Shown piece after piece: positions 26,445 through 37,001 of a DNA stretch of 64,000 bases (positions are counted from its first letter, which is position 1; each line of letters starts with the position of its first letter). Origin of the DNA: Nanobdellota archaeon. GTDB taxonomy: Archaea > Nanobdellota > Nanobdellia > Pacearchaeales > GW2011-AR1. The notes below the pieces were generated by a model, which worked only from the letters and a program-made list of their open reading frames with translations, made no database searches and was not told the origin of the DNA. The stretch lies in the NCBI GenBank assembly GCA_030698805.1, contig JAUYMA010000010.1, positions 1-64,000 on the forward strand, read 5' to 3'. Position numbers and translations under genes: made by a program.

Positions 26445-29400
26445 ATGTTGGGGGTATGGAAATTAATGGCTATACCTGTCAATGGGGCGCATAGAATAGA
26501 GGTTATTTCTAAGATCGATGATGCCCGCGCCATTGTTAAGAAAAAAGAGATAGAATCGTTAGGTTTTGCAGGTAAGATAAAAGAAGTGCATGTTATTGAT
26601 GTTTATACTTTTGATCATGATTTTTCCCCGATAGAGTTGGCAAAGATTTCAGACATGCTTGTAAATCCAGTTACTCAAATTGTTAAGGTGGATTCGCCTA
26701 GCGATATTAGAGGAGATTGGGTTATTGAAATAGGTTTTCTTCCAGGCGTTACTGATAATGTTGGTAATACTGTTCAGGAAGGCCTTGAAGATCTTTTTAA
26801 CAAAAGATTTGATAAACATCTAGTTTTCACTTCACAGATGATTGTTTTAAGTGGAGACATATCTGCCAAAGACGCTTCTTTTATAGGGAATGCGTTTGCT
26901 AATTCTTTAATCCAGAGAATTTCAATAAAAGATAAGGAGAAATATCTTAAAGAAGAAGGAATGGATTGTATTGTCCCGCAGGTAAGATTGACCGGGCAGC
27001 CTTCTACTTCTCTAGTTGATTTGAATAGCTCAGACGAAGAGTTAGTGAAACTAGGCAAAGAAGGCATTGCCAACCCTGATGGATCTAGGAGAGGGCCTCT
27101 AGCTTTAGATCTTGAATCGATGAAGACCATTCAGGATTATTTTCTTAAGGTTGAGAAAAGAATGCCTACCGATATAGAATTAGAATCCATTGCACAGACT
27201 TGGAGCGAACATTGCAAGCACACTATCTTCGCTAATGAATTGGATGAAATTAAAGAAGGCATTTTTAAGGCCTGCATAAAAAAAGCTACTAATAAAATAA
27301 GCGCAGAGAGAGGTTATAGAGATTTTTGCATTTCTGTTTTTGAAGATAATGCCGGAGGGATTATTTTTGATGAAAACTATCTTGTAACTGACAAAGTTGA
27401 AACTCACAATTCCCCAAGCGCTCTGGATCCATTTGGAGGTTCTATTACGGGCATTGTTGGAGTAAACCGAGACGCAATTGGATTTGGCAAGGGGTCTTTG
27501 CCTATTATTAATAGATATGGTTTCTGTTTTGGATATCCAGAAGACACAAGAGTCTTATTTAGAGGTAAAGATAAAACAAATCCTGCTCTTTCTCCCTTGA
27601 GAATAATGAATGGAGTCATAGAAGGAGTAAAAGTTGGAGGGAATTGCTCAGGCATTCCAACTCCGCAGGGATTTGTTTATTTTGATGATAGTTACCGGGG
27701 CAAACCATTGGTTTTTGTCGGAACTTTAGGACTGATTCCTCGAAGTATCAACGGCAAAGAAGGACATGTTAAGAAAGCCAGAGCAGGAGATTATGTGGTG
27801 ATGGTTGGAGGAAAAGTTGGTAAAGATGGAATTCACGGAGCTACTTTCTCTTCTGAGGCAATGGATTCAGGAAGTCCGGCTACAGCGGTTCAAATAGGAG
27901 ATCCAATTACGCAGAAGAAATTAAGCGATGCAATAGTTAAGGAAGCTAGGGATTTAGAATTGTATAATAGCATAACTGATAATGGGGCAGGAGGCATATC
28001 TTGTTCTGTAGCTGAAATGGCTAAAGAATGCGGAGGATTTATTGTTGATCTAGAAAGAGTGCCAGTCAAATATCCTGGAATTCAGCCTTGGGAGATCTGG
28101 GTTTCAGAATCTCAAGAAAGAATGACTCTTTCTGTCTCTCAGGACAAATGGTTTTTATTCAAAGAACTTATGGATAAGAGAGGTGTTGAATCCACAGTGA
28201 TTGGAGAATTTACTGATTCTGGAAGAGCTATTGTAAATTACGATGGCAAGAAGATCCTCGATTTAGATATGAAATTTTTACATGATGGGGTTCCTAAAAA
28301 ATTATTGAGATCAGAAATAATGAGGGAAGTGCATGGCGAGCCTAACTTTCCATGCCCTAATGATTTGAATAAAGTATTAATTAGGATGATCTCGAGGCAT
28401 AATGTTGCAGGGTTTGGATTTATTTCGCGACAATATGATCATGAGGTTCAAGCAGGATCAATCCTGAAACCTCTGCAGGGAGAAGGAGAGGTTAATGCGT
28501 ATGCAACCGTTACAAGGCCATTATATGATTCCAAAAAAGCAGTTGTAACAAGTCAGGCGCTTAATCCACGATATAGCGAGATAGATACTTATCATATGGC
28601 TGCGTGCGCGATAGATACTGCAATAAAAAATGCAGTATGTACGGGCTGCAGTATTGATAAAATAGCTTTATTAGATAATTTTTGCTGGTGCAGTTCAACT
28701 GAACCTAAAAGATTATGGCAGTTGAAAATGGCTGCTGAGGCTTGTTATGATTATTCTCTCTTGTACAAAACTCCATTTATTTCAGGAAAAGATAGCATGT
28801 TTAATGACTTTAAGGGATTTGATGAATCAGGCAATCCTATAAAAATCTCGGTTCAACCCACTCTTCTTATTTCCTCGCTTGGAGTCATCGATGATTACGA
28901 AAAGGCAATTTCTTTAGATGCCAAATTTGCGGAGGATATTATTTATGTTTTAGGAGAGACCAAAAACGAGATGGGGGGCAGCGAATATTTTGACATGGCT
29001 GGAAAAGAATTATTGGGAGAACCATTTATTGGAGACAATGTCCCAAAAGTTGATGGCGATGTTGCATATGGATTATATAAGAAATTTCATCAAGCAGCGG
29101 AGAAAGGAATTATCGCAAGCAGCATTCCTGTAAATTTTGGCGGTTTGGGAGTGGCCCTGGTTAAAATGTGCATTGCTGGAAAGCTAGGAGCCAGTATAAA
29201 TCTTTCAGGACTGAAGAGAGATATTAATGTTAGCAGAGATGATTTTGCTTTATTTAGTGAAAGCCAGTCTAGAATGATTGTAACTGTTGCTCCTGAGAAA
29301 CAAAAGGAATTTGAAGAAATATTTGCAAAGTGCAGTTTCTCTAAGTTGGGAGAGATTACTGATAAAAGGTTTACTATAATGGGCTTGAGGGGAAACACCA

Positions 29401-29465
29401 TTGTCGATTTAGATTTAGAGGACTTAAATAAAGAATACAAAAAAACATTCGGGAGGCTTAGATGA
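26445..29465 (+). CDS. purL: Phosphoribosylformylglycinamidine synthase, PurL with PurS-like N-terminal region
   Basis: TWSEHCKHTIFANEL, VETHNSPSALDPFGGSITGIVGVNRD, GVKVGGNCSGIPTPQG, SITDNGAGGISCSVAEMA; PurS-like repeats in first ~170 aa. Confidence 0.92.
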   Translation: MLGVWKLMAIPVNGAHRIEVISKIDDARAIVKKKEIESLGFAGKIKEVHVIDVYTFDHDFSPIELAKISDMLVNPVTQIVKVDSPSDIRGDWVIEIGFLPGVTDNVGNTVQEGLEDLFNKRFDKHLVFTSQMIVLSGDISAKDASFIGNAFANSLIQRISIKDKEKYLKEEGMDCIVPQVRLTGQPSTSLVDLNSSDEELVKLGKEGIANPDGSRRGPLALDLESMKTIQDYFLKVEKRMPTDIELESIAQTWSEHCKHTIFANELDEIKEGIFKACIKKATNKISAERGYRDFCISVFEDNAGGIIFDENYLVTDKVETHNSPSALDPFGGSITGIVGVNRDAIGFGKGSLPIINRYGFCFGYPEDTRVLFRGKDKTNPALSPLRIMNGVIEGVKVGGNCSGIPTPQGFVYFDDSYRGKPLVFVGTLGLIPRSINGKEGHVKKARAGDYVVMVGGKVGKDGIHGATFSSEAMDSGSPATAVQIGDPITQKKLSDAIVKEARDLELYNSITDNGAGGISCSVAEMAKECGGFIVDLERVPVKYPGIQPWEIWVSESQERMTLSVSQDKWFLFKELMDKRGVESTVIGEFTDSGRAIVNYDGKKILDLDMKFLHDGVPKKLLRSEIMREVHGEPNFPCPNDLNKVLIRMISRHNVAGFGFISRQYDHEVQAGSILKPLQGEGEVNAYATVTRPLYDSKKAVVTSQALNPRYSEIDTYHMAACAIDTAIKNAVCTGCSIDKIALLDNFCWCSSTEPKRLWQLKMAAEACYDYSLLYKTPFISGKDSMFNDFKGFDESGNPIKISVQPTLLISSLGVIDDYEKAISLDAKFAEDIIYVLGETKNEMGGSEYFDMAGKELLGEPFIGDNVPKVDGDVAYGLYKKFHQAAEKGIIASSIPVNFGGLGVALVKMCIAGKLGASINLSGLKRDINVSRDDFALFSESQSRMIVTVAPEKQKEFEEIFAKCSFSKLGEITDKRFTIMGLRGNTIVDLDLEDLNKEYKKTFGRLR

Positions 29466-32400
29466 AACCTAAAGTATTGGTCTTGTCAGGATATGGGGTA
29501 AATTGCGAGAGTGAAACGAAATATGCTTTTGATTTAGCTGGCGGAGATGCGGAGATAGTGCATATTAACGATCTTATTAGCGGAGAGAGCAATCTTGAGG
29601 ATTATCAGATAATGGCTTTTCCGGGAGGATTCTCGTTTGGAGATGATACTGGTTCTGGAAATGCAATGGCCAATAAAATTAAGTTAAATCTTTTTGATAG
29701 TCTAATGAGATTTATCCATTCGGATAAATTAATCATTGGAATCTGCAATGGATTCCAGATATTGGTCAACTTAGGACTATTACCTGCACTAAAGGGAGAT
29801 TATGGGAAAAGAGAAGTGGCTTTGACATTTAACAATTCTGCCCAATATGAATGTAGATGGATTAATCTTAAAAAAAACAGTGAAAAGTGCGTATTTACCA
29901 ATAAAATAACCCATCTACATATTCCTGTTGCCCATGGAGAAGGGAGATTTTTTGCAGAAGAAGATGTTTTGAAAGATTTATGGGAGAATAATCAAATAGT
30001 TTTTACATATTCTAATCCTGGGGGGGAACCTGCAAATGGAGAATATCCTTGGAATCCTAATGGTTCTTTAAAAGACATAGCTGCCATTTGTGATAGAAGT
30101 GGGAAGATTTTTGGCATGATGCCTCATCCTGAAAGGGCTATTCTTATGGCCAGTCATCCTGATTTCCAAAAAATAAAAGAGGGGTTAAAGAGAAAGAAAG
30201 CTATAATCCCAGAATATTACGATCCCGCATTGACTATTTTTAGAAACGCTGTTGAATATGTAAAAGAACATCCGACTTTGTCTAGAGATTTAATGAAGCG
30301 GATCCGTCCTAAGGGATTTAGTTATTTGCAATCGAAAGTAAATATTGAAAGTGAGGAAGACTCAAAAGAAAAGGAAAAAACTTACAAGGAAGCAATCCAG
30401 AATAATCTGAATAATGTGATCACTTCAGGGATGTTTCCAGGGCTGGGAAAACATAAGTCTGGAAAAGTAAGAGATGTTCATTTCACTTCTGATAAGATTG
30501 GATCTCCAATTATAATGGTTGCTAGTGATAGGGTTTCCGCTTTTGATCACATACTTGATAAAAGTATTCCTTTCAAGGGAGCAGTTCTTAATCTTCTTAG
30601 CATGTGGGCGCTTAATAATACCAAAGACATAATAAAAAACTCCTTAATTGAAAGTCCGCATTCAAATGTCATAATACAGAAATACTGTCGTAATCTGGGA
30701 ATTGAGTGTGTGGTAAGGGGCTACGTATGGGGTAGCCTTGCCTCTTCATATGAAAAAGGAGAGAGAAAACTCTGTGGAGAAATCTTACCAGAGGGCCTTA
30801 TAAGGTATGGGGAACTTGATGAACCTATATTTACTCCAACTGCAAAATCTGAACATGATGAGTCCCTTACGTTTGAGGAGGTTTCAAAGATCTTGGGGCC
30901 TACACTTGCAAAAAAAGTCAAAGAAACTTCTATTGCATTGTATAAAAGAGGAGCAGAACTGGCGGAGAAGAGGGGATTGATTTTTATTGACACTAAATAT
31001 GAATTTGGCTTAGATGAAAATGGGGAACTAACACTTATTGATGAAGCTAATACTCCTGATTCCTCAAGATATTGCAGCATGAAAGAATACAGAAAATTTG
31101 CAATTATTGAAGAATTGATGAAAACTGGAAAATATAATAATGTCAGTGACCTTCTCAAACAAAGACCAGAACTTAAAATAACTGAAATGTCAAAACAGTT
31201 CGTGAGAGATATATTAACCGAGCAAGGATTCAGCTATGGCGGCCAGGGTAGACCTCCTTCTTTAACAAATGATCAAGTGGTAGAACTTTCTTATAGATAT
31301 ATTAGATTGTATGAGCGGCTTACCGGCGAGAACTTTATTTTTCCTTCTGCGAATGCGAAGGAACAGTTAATTAAAAGTCTGGGTGAAAGAGGATATAAGT
31401 TGACAAAGACAATAGGATGCATTGGGGGAGGGCAGCTTTTGAGAATGATGGGAGAAGCTATTAAAAAAGCAGATCTTCCGTTTGAGATAGTTATGCTCGA
31501 TCCCAGCAACCCTTGTCCAGCATCGCCCTATGCTTCGAAGCATATTGTAGGGGATTTGAAAGATCCGGATAAAATCAGGCAAGTTGCTGAGGAATCGGAT
31601 ATTCTTACTTATGAGCTTGAGCACACAAATGCAGAAATTCTCCAGGAACTAGAAAAGGAAGGGAAAATAGTATATCCTTCTCCTAAGATTCTTTCTATAA
31701 TACAGGATAAATTTAAACAAAAAGAATTTTTAAGAGCAAACGGATTTCCAGTTCCTGAATATCTCGCTGTTTCTAAGGAAGGAGACATTATTGAAGGAGT
31801 GCATAGATTTGGATTCCCAGCTCTTTTGAAAGCTTGCTATGGATCATATGATGGAAAGGGAAATATGCTGATTGATTCCCCAGAAAGTATAGGCGATGCT
31901 TATAGGGCTTTCCAGCAAAGAGGATCTTTGATACTCGAGAAATTTATTGATTTTGAAAGAGAAATCTCTGTAATTATTGCTCGAGATATTGAGGGAAATG
32001 TGCGTTGCTATGAAGTTGGAGAAAATTTGCATTTGGACAATATCTTGAGAAGAACTATTGTTCCTGCACGTGTGAACGAAAAGATAAAGGCGCAGGCTAA
32101 AGAGATGGGTGAGAGAATTGTTAATCTATTTAATGGAGTTGGAGTTTTCTGCATAGAGATGTTCTTGACGAAAGATGGAAAGATTATGATAAATGAAATT
32201 GCACCAAGAGTTCATAATTCTGGACATTACACTATTGAGGCTTGCAAGACTTCCCAATTCGAGCAACATGTGAGAGCTATAACAGGTATGCCTCTCGGCG
32301 ATACAGAAATTATCGCTCCAGCAATAATGGTTAATGTTCTTGGCCCAGAAGGATTATCCGGGCCTTATAAAATAGAAGCTCCTGCCGGTTTTGTAAACAA

Positions 32401-32527
32401 TCCTCACCTTTTCATACACGATTATGGTAAGAGTGAATCGAGGCCTAAGAGAAAGATAGGCCATATGACTTATATTCTCAAGGAGCCTCATGAACTTTTA
32501 CCTCTTGTGGAGGTTAAGTCCCAGTGA
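29462..32527 (+). CDS. Triple fusion PurQ (FGAM synthase glutaminase) - PurC (SAICAR synthetase) - PurK (N5-CAIR synthetase)
   Basis: PurQ: KVLVLSGYGVNCESETKYAF, FPGGFSFGDD, GICNGFQILVNLGLLP, MPHPER; PurC: GKVRDVHFTSDK, ASDRVSAFDHIL, EFGLDENGELTLIDEANTPDSSRY; PurK: IGCIGGGQLLRMMGEA, FEREISVIIARD, NEIAPRVHNSGHYTIEAC. Confidence 0.92.
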   Translation: MKPKVLVLSGYGVNCESETKYAFDLAGGDAEIVHINDLISGESNLEDYQIMAFPGGFSFGDDTGSGNAMANKIKLNLFDSLMRFIHSDKLIIGICNGFQILVNLGLLPALKGDYGKREVALTFNNSAQYECRWINLKKNSEKCVFTNKITHLHIPVAHGEGRFFAEEDVLKDLWENNQIVFTYSNPGGEPANGEYPWNPNGSLKDIAAICDRSGKIFGMMPHPERAILMASHPDFQKIKEGLKRKKAIIPEYYDPALTIFRNAVEYVKEHPTLSRDLMKRIRPKGFSYLQSKVNIESEEDSKEKEKTYKEAIQNNLNNVITSGMFPGLGKHKSGKVRDVHFTSDKIGSPIIMVASDRVSAFDHILDKSIPFKGAVLNLLSMWALNNTKDIIKNSLIESPHSNVIIQKYCRNLGIECVVRGYVWGSLASSYEKGERKLCGEILPEGLIRYGELDEPIFTPTAKSEHDESLTFEEVSKILGPTLAKKVKETSIALYKRGAELAEKRGLIFIDTKYEFGLDENGELTLIDEANTPDSSRYCSMKEYRKFAIIEELMKTGKYNNVSDLLKQRPELKITEMSKQFVRDILTEQGFSYGGQGRPPSLTNDQVVELSYRYIRLYERLTGENFIFPSANAKEQLIKSLGERGYKLTKTIGCIGGGQLLRMMGEAIKKADLPFEIVMLDPSNPCPASPYASKHIVGDLKDPDKIRQVAEESDILTYELEHTNAEILQELEKEGKIVYPSPKILSIIQDKFKQKEFLRANGFPVPEYLAVSKEGDIIEGVHRFGFPALLKACYGSYDGKGNMLIDSPESIGDAYRAFQQRGSLILEKFIDFEREISVIIARDIEGNVRCYEVGENLHLDNILRRTIVPARVNEKIKAQAKEMGERIVNLFNGVGVFCIEMFLTKDGKIMINEIAPRVHNSGHYTIEACKTSQFEQHVRAITGMPLGDTEIIAPAIMVNVLGPEGLSGPYKIEAPAGFVNNPHLFIHDYGKSESRPKRKIGHMTYILKEPHELLPLVEVKSQ

Positions 32528-33477
32528 AGATTGAAGTAAGAGTGGGAAGCGATTCTGATCTTCCCAAGATAAAAAATTCTTTTACAACTCTTGATAATCT
32601 TTCTATACCTTATTCTGTTAGAATTTTGTCTGCTCATAGAACTCCAGATGCTATGAGTGAGAATGCAAGAAATCTTGTTAAGGACGGTTTTAAAGTGAGC
32701 ATTGGGGCAGCAGGGGGATCAGCCCATCTTCCGGGAATGACAAGTTCTGAAACTTCTCTGCCAGTTATTGCCCTTCCAGTTAAAACTTCATTTTTTGATG
32801 GCATGGACTCATTGCATTCAATGATCCAGATGCCCCCCGGGGTCCCTGTGGGATGTGTAGGATCTGGAAATGCAGAGGGGGCAGCAATCCTTGCAGCACA
32901 AATTGCTTATCTCAATGATCCAGAAGTTAGAAAGAGAATATGTGATTATAGGCACATTCCTTATCGGGAAATTGTATTCAAACCAAGAGTTGCATTGATA
33001 AACTCTTCTCCAAGCCTTGAAAAAGATGCTGATGCCTCGATAAAATTGCTTTCTTCATTCGGAGTGGAATGTTATAAATTTGAGTGGGGGGAAAAAATTC
33101 TTGAAGATTTAATTAATAAAGGATGTGTTGCAATTATTGCAGTCAATCCTTATCCGGGAAAGCCATTGGCTGGAGAACTATCTATGAAAACAGATCTTCC
33201 TGTAATTGTGGTGCCTTGCTCTTCTGAAAATTCGCTTTCTATCTTTTCAGACATACTTGGGACTTATCCTTTGGCTGGCCAAGGAATAAATAGGCTAATG
33301 AACGGGGCGATTTTTGCAGCTAAAGTCCTTGGAGCCAATGATGAGCAAGTAAGAATTAAAGTTGAGGAATATTCTAAAGGCCTGGCACAGGAAGTTAAAG
33401 AAAAAGATAAAATATTAGTTGAGACAGGGATATCTGCATATCTAGATAAAATGGGGATGAAAGAGAATGGAAAATAG
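32524..33477 (+). CDS. purE: PurE (N5-CAIR mutase) with second, divergent PurE-like domain
   Basis: VRVGSDSDLPKIKNSF, ILSAHRTPDAM, IGAAGGSAHLPGM, GCVGSGNAEGAAILAAQI; second half GQGINRLMNGAIFAAKVLGANDEQVRIKVEEYSKGLAQEV. Confidence 0.85.
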   Translation: MKIEVRVGSDSDLPKIKNSFTTLDNLSIPYSVRILSAHRTPDAMSENARNLVKDGFKVSIGAAGGSAHLPGMTSSETSLPVIALPVKTSFFDGMDSLHSMIQMPPGVPVGCVGSGNAEGAAILAAQIAYLNDPEVRKRICDYRHIPYREIVFKPRVALINSSPSLEKDADASIKLLSSFGVECYKFEWGEKILEDLINKGCVAIIAVNPYPGKPLAGELSMKTDLPVIVVPCSSENSLSIFSDILGTYPLAGQGINRLMNGAIFAAKVLGANDEQVRIKVEEYSKGLAQEVKEKDKILVETGISAYLDKMGMKENGK

Positions 33478-36088
33478 AACACTGCCTAAAAAAAGCTTTC
33501 CTGAGGGAATTGTGGCAAAACCTGAGACTTTAACAGCTGGAAGATATGGCACTCATGACATGGTCCAGATATGGGGGCCTGAGAAAACTTTTGAATACTC
33601 TTTGTATGTTCAAGCTCAGGCAGTAAAAGTCCTTAGCGAACTTTATCCTCATTTAGTATCTGTGGCAGAAGCTAATGAGATTTTTGAGAAGGCAAACCTG
33701 AATAAAGTGAGCCCTACCAGAATAAGAGAACTTGAAGAAAAAACAGGGCATGATGTTATTGCCATCAACACTGCTTTAGAAGAATCAGTAAGCAAGGAAG
33801 CAGCCGCACATATAAACAAAGGAAGAACCAGTGCAGATACAACTCAGTCTGCGAAGGCTTTGCAGATAAAACAGTCTCTTTTGGTAATTGCAGACTCTCT
33901 TGAAAATTTAAGAGATATTATGATTGAGAAATCTTTACTGTGGATCGACGTGCCACATATGGAGACAACTCATTTATATGATGCTCTTCCTAGTGTTGCA
34001 GGCAGGGCATTTGCACATTATGCAGAGATGCTGCAATCTGATCTTAAATTCTTAAAATTTGTACATGATAATTGCCTAGTGGGTAAATGGGGAGATGCCA
34101 CAGGAAACCATCATTCTGCGACTACATTGGGCATAGATGGCATGAAGTTGCAGGAAGAATATTGCAAAAAGCTAGGCGTAAATTACATGATTGCTGCAGC
34201 TCAAGTCCCAGGCCTTGAATTTGAGGCAGATGTGTTTTACCTTCTTGGAAGAATAGGGGAGACTCTTAATAATATTGCAAACTACATTGCGGTTGGAAGA
34301 GGAGACGATGTAAATATTTTTGTGAATGCTAATCCTGTGAAAAAGAAAGGCTCGTCAGCAATGCCTCACAAAGATGCGAAGAATGGAAATCCCACAACTG
34401 AAGAGCAGATAATGTCTTTAAGAAATTATTTGACAGGCAATGTGGTTACTGCTTTGCTAAATTGCGAGATGCCTTACGCTAGAAATTTATCAGCTTCTGC
34501 AAGTACCAGAATTAATTTTGAGGACGGATTCAAGTTTTTGGATCATGGGATAAGGCAACTTGCAAATCTAGTATATTGGATCGATCTAAGAAAAGATAGA
34601 TGCTTAGAAAGAGTTAATAGGAGTTATGGAGTTGTGACTTCTCCCCAAATAATGACCTATCTTACTGATAAAAATAAGATTGCAAGGCCTATGACAAGAA
34701 ATGAAGCCCACACAATTGTAGCTGATTTAGCTGTCAAGGCTTGGGATACAAAGACTTCTTTTATTGATGCGCTTTTAACTTCTAATGAAATCACTTCCAG
34801 AATTGATGAGAAGACTTTAAGAAAAATAAGTAACCCTGAGGAATATTTAGGCCAGAGTAAGGAAATTGTTAAATCTATTGTATTTCTTTATTATCGAAAG
34901 AAATTATTTGAAGCAATAGTTGAGCAGAAAGTTGAAAGTCCAAAGGCTGAAGAGAAAATTAATTCTTTAACATATAAGAGCTCAGGAGTAGATGTTGAAT
35001 TAGGAGATGATGCTTCTAAAGTTCTTTATAATGCTGCTAAATTAACTTGGGAAAATAGAAAAGATAAACTGGGAGAAGTTATAGTGCCATTTGACGACTT
35101 TTCGGGACTGAGAATGATAGATATTAGCAAACTTCCCGAAGGTACGGTTATGTGTATTGGTTTTGACGGTATAGGCACTAAAGTTGAGATTGCCGAAAGA
35201 GTTGATGATCATTCTACTGTTGCTTTTGATTTGCTAGCCATGGTGTGTGATGATGCAGTTGTTAGGGGAGGAGAACCAGTTCTTGTCGGATCTATATTAG
35301 ATGTCAATAAATTAAGCGAAGGGGAAAATACTCATTTACAGAAAGTATTGCAGCTGGCTAAAGGTTATATTGCAGCAGCCAAAGAGGCTAATGTTGCAAT
35401 AATTAATGGAGAACTTGCAGAATTGGGCAATAGGGTAGGCGGCTATGGCAATTTCAATTATAATTGGGGTTCTGGATTGGTATGGTTTGCCAGAAAAGAT
35501 AGAATGTTTACTGGCAGGGAGATCAAGTCTGGAGATAAGGTTGTTGCTTTTAGAGAAAAAGGATTCAGATCTAATGGGTTATCTTTAGCAAGAAAAGTTT
35601 TCAAGCAGGCCTATGGTGTAGATTGGCATCTCCAGGAATTTGATGGCCAGAATCTTGGAAGATTAGTTTTACAGCCTTCTAAAATCTATTGCAAGGCAGT
35701 CGTTGATATGCATGGCGGAGTAACCGGGGAGAAGAAAGCAGAAATTCATGGAGTAGTTCATGTTACGGGTGGAGGTGTTCCTGGAAAATTAGGAAGAGTT
35801 TTGAAACCTTCAGGTTTAGGTGCAGAACTCTTTGACTTATTTGAACCTCCACAAGTTATGCAGCATTGCCAGAGTTTAGGAAATGTCTCAGACGAAGAAG
35901 CTTACAAGTCTTGGAATATGGGACAAGGAATGCTAGTTATAACTCCAGACCCTGCAAGAGTTATAGAAATTGCCTCTCAACATGGAATAGAAGCAAAAAT
36001 AGCTGGGGAAATAGTACAATCTCCAGGCATATTAATTAAACCTAGGACTGCTTTTGCTTTAACTCATTCGCCTCTTATTTTTAGATGA
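33467..36088 (+). CDS. Fusion of PurB (adenylosuccinate lyase) and PurM (AIR synthetase)
   Basis: PurB: GRTSADTTQSAKAL, KKGSSAMPHKDAKNGNPTTEEQI (fumarase-superfamily signature); PurM: YKSSGVDVELGDDASKV, MCIGFDGIGTKVEIA, GYGNFNYNWGSGL, VHGVVHVTGGGVPGKLGRVL. Confidence 0.9.
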   Translation: MENRTLPKKSFPEGIVAKPETLTAGRYGTHDMVQIWGPEKTFEYSLYVQAQAVKVLSELYPHLVSVAEANEIFEKANLNKVSPTRIRELEEKTGHDVIAINTALEESVSKEAAAHINKGRTSADTTQSAKALQIKQSLLVIADSLENLRDIMIEKSLLWIDVPHMETTHLYDALPSVAGRAFAHYAEMLQSDLKFLKFVHDNCLVGKWGDATGNHHSATTLGIDGMKLQEEYCKKLGVNYMIAAAQVPGLEFEADVFYLLGRIGETLNNIANYIAVGRGDDVNIFVNANPVKKKGSSAMPHKDAKNGNPTTEEQIMSLRNYLTGNVVTALLNCEMPYARNLSASASTRINFEDGFKFLDHGIRQLANLVYWIDLRKDRCLERVNRSYGVVTSPQIMTYLTDKNKIARPMTRNEAHTIVADLAVKAWDTKTSFIDALLTSNEITSRIDEKTLRKISNPEEYLGQSKEIVKSIVFLYYRKKLFEAIVEQKVESPKAEEKINSLTYKSSGVDVELGDDASKVLYNAAKLTWENRKDKLGEVIVPFDDFSGLRMIDISKLPEGTVMCIGFDGIGTKVEIAERVDDHSTVAFDLLAMVCDDAVVRGGEPVLVGSILDVNKLSEGENTHLQKVLQLAKGYIAAAKEANVAIINGELAELGNRVGGYGNFNYNWGSGLVWFARKDRMFTGREIKSGDKVVAFREKGFRSNGLSLARKVFKQAYGVDWHLQEFDGQNLGRLVLQPSKIYCKAVVDMHGGVTGEKKAEIHGVVHVTGGGVPGKLGRVLKPSGLGAELFDLFEPPQVMQHCQSLGNVSDEEAYKSWNMGQGMLVITPDPARVIEIASQHGIEAKIAGEIVQSPGILIKPRTAFALTHSPLIFR

Positions 36089-36146
36089 TAAGGATAATTG
36101 ATTGTGGAAGTCAATTGACACAGAATATTGCAAAGAAAGCGTTAGC

Positions 36147-37001
36147 ATGAGCAAAGATTACCAATTATTACATGATCCTGCAAAAGGGCCAATGAGGACT
36201 GTAGTTTTTGCTTCGGGAAGTGGAACTAATTTTGAACAAGCAATTATTGAATCAAGGATGCCTGGAAGCAATTTTTCTATTGATCTTCTTGTGACTGATA
36301 AAGAGTTTAAGAAATCTAAATCTGGAGAAGAAAAGAGAGTTATTGGAGCTATTAATTATGCTCAGCAATATAGAATACCTCATAGATTCATTAATGGTTT
36401 TAGAGAGTGCGGAAGCTGGGCAGAGGCTCAGAAAAGCGTTCAAGGCATGAGAGAATATCAAATGAAATCTGAGATATTTAACTTAAAATTCTTAGATATC
36501 ATCCAGAGTTTTGAAAATGAAGCAGGTATCACTTTTGACCTTGCAGTTCTTGCTGGATATATGAGATTTTTCCAGGGCGCTTTGTTAAGGAGATTTAATG
36601 GCCATGCCGTTAATATGCACCCTGCGGAACTAAATAAATTCACGCCAGATGGCTTGAGAAAATATGTTGGAGAGAATGCAGTTTATGATGCTCTTGTTGC
36701 AGGAGAGACAAGAACACGATCATCTATGATCTTGGTTGATCATTCTGTTGATGGGGGAGCAATTTTAGCTTCTGGCCCTTGGTTAAATTATAATGGCGAG
36801 AGGCCAATTACTTCTGATTTAGCAGATGAACATCAAGATATTCAAAAGAGAGCCAGTGACTGGCCTACAGAGAGATTCACCTTAAGAGAGATCGCTCACG
36901 GGAATTTTGCTTTAAGTACTATAAAATTTCATTTCGATGGAAATCCTGTCGTTTTATATAAAGGCAATAAAATGCCTTATCGGGGATTCGAATTGGACTG
37001 A
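36147..37001 (+). CDS. purN: Phosphoribosylglycinamide formyltransferase-like (PurN); start at internal Met
   Basis: MRTVVFASGSGTNFEQAI, LAVLAGYMRFFQGALLRRFNGHAVNMHPA, DGGAILASGPW. Confidence 0.8.
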   Translation: MSKDYQLLHDPAKGPMRTVVFASGSGTNFEQAIIESRMPGSNFSIDLLVTDKEFKKSKSGEEKRVIGAINYAQQYRIPHRFINGFRECGSWAEAQKSVQGMREYQMKSEIFNLKFLDIIQSFENEAGITFDLAVLAGYMRFFQGALLRRFNGHAVNMHPAELNKFTPDGLRKYVGENAVYDALVAGETRTRSSMILVDHSVDGGAILASGPWLNYNGERPITSDLADEHQDIQKRASDWPTERFTLREIAHGNFALSTIKFHFDGNPVVLYKGNKMPYRGFELD

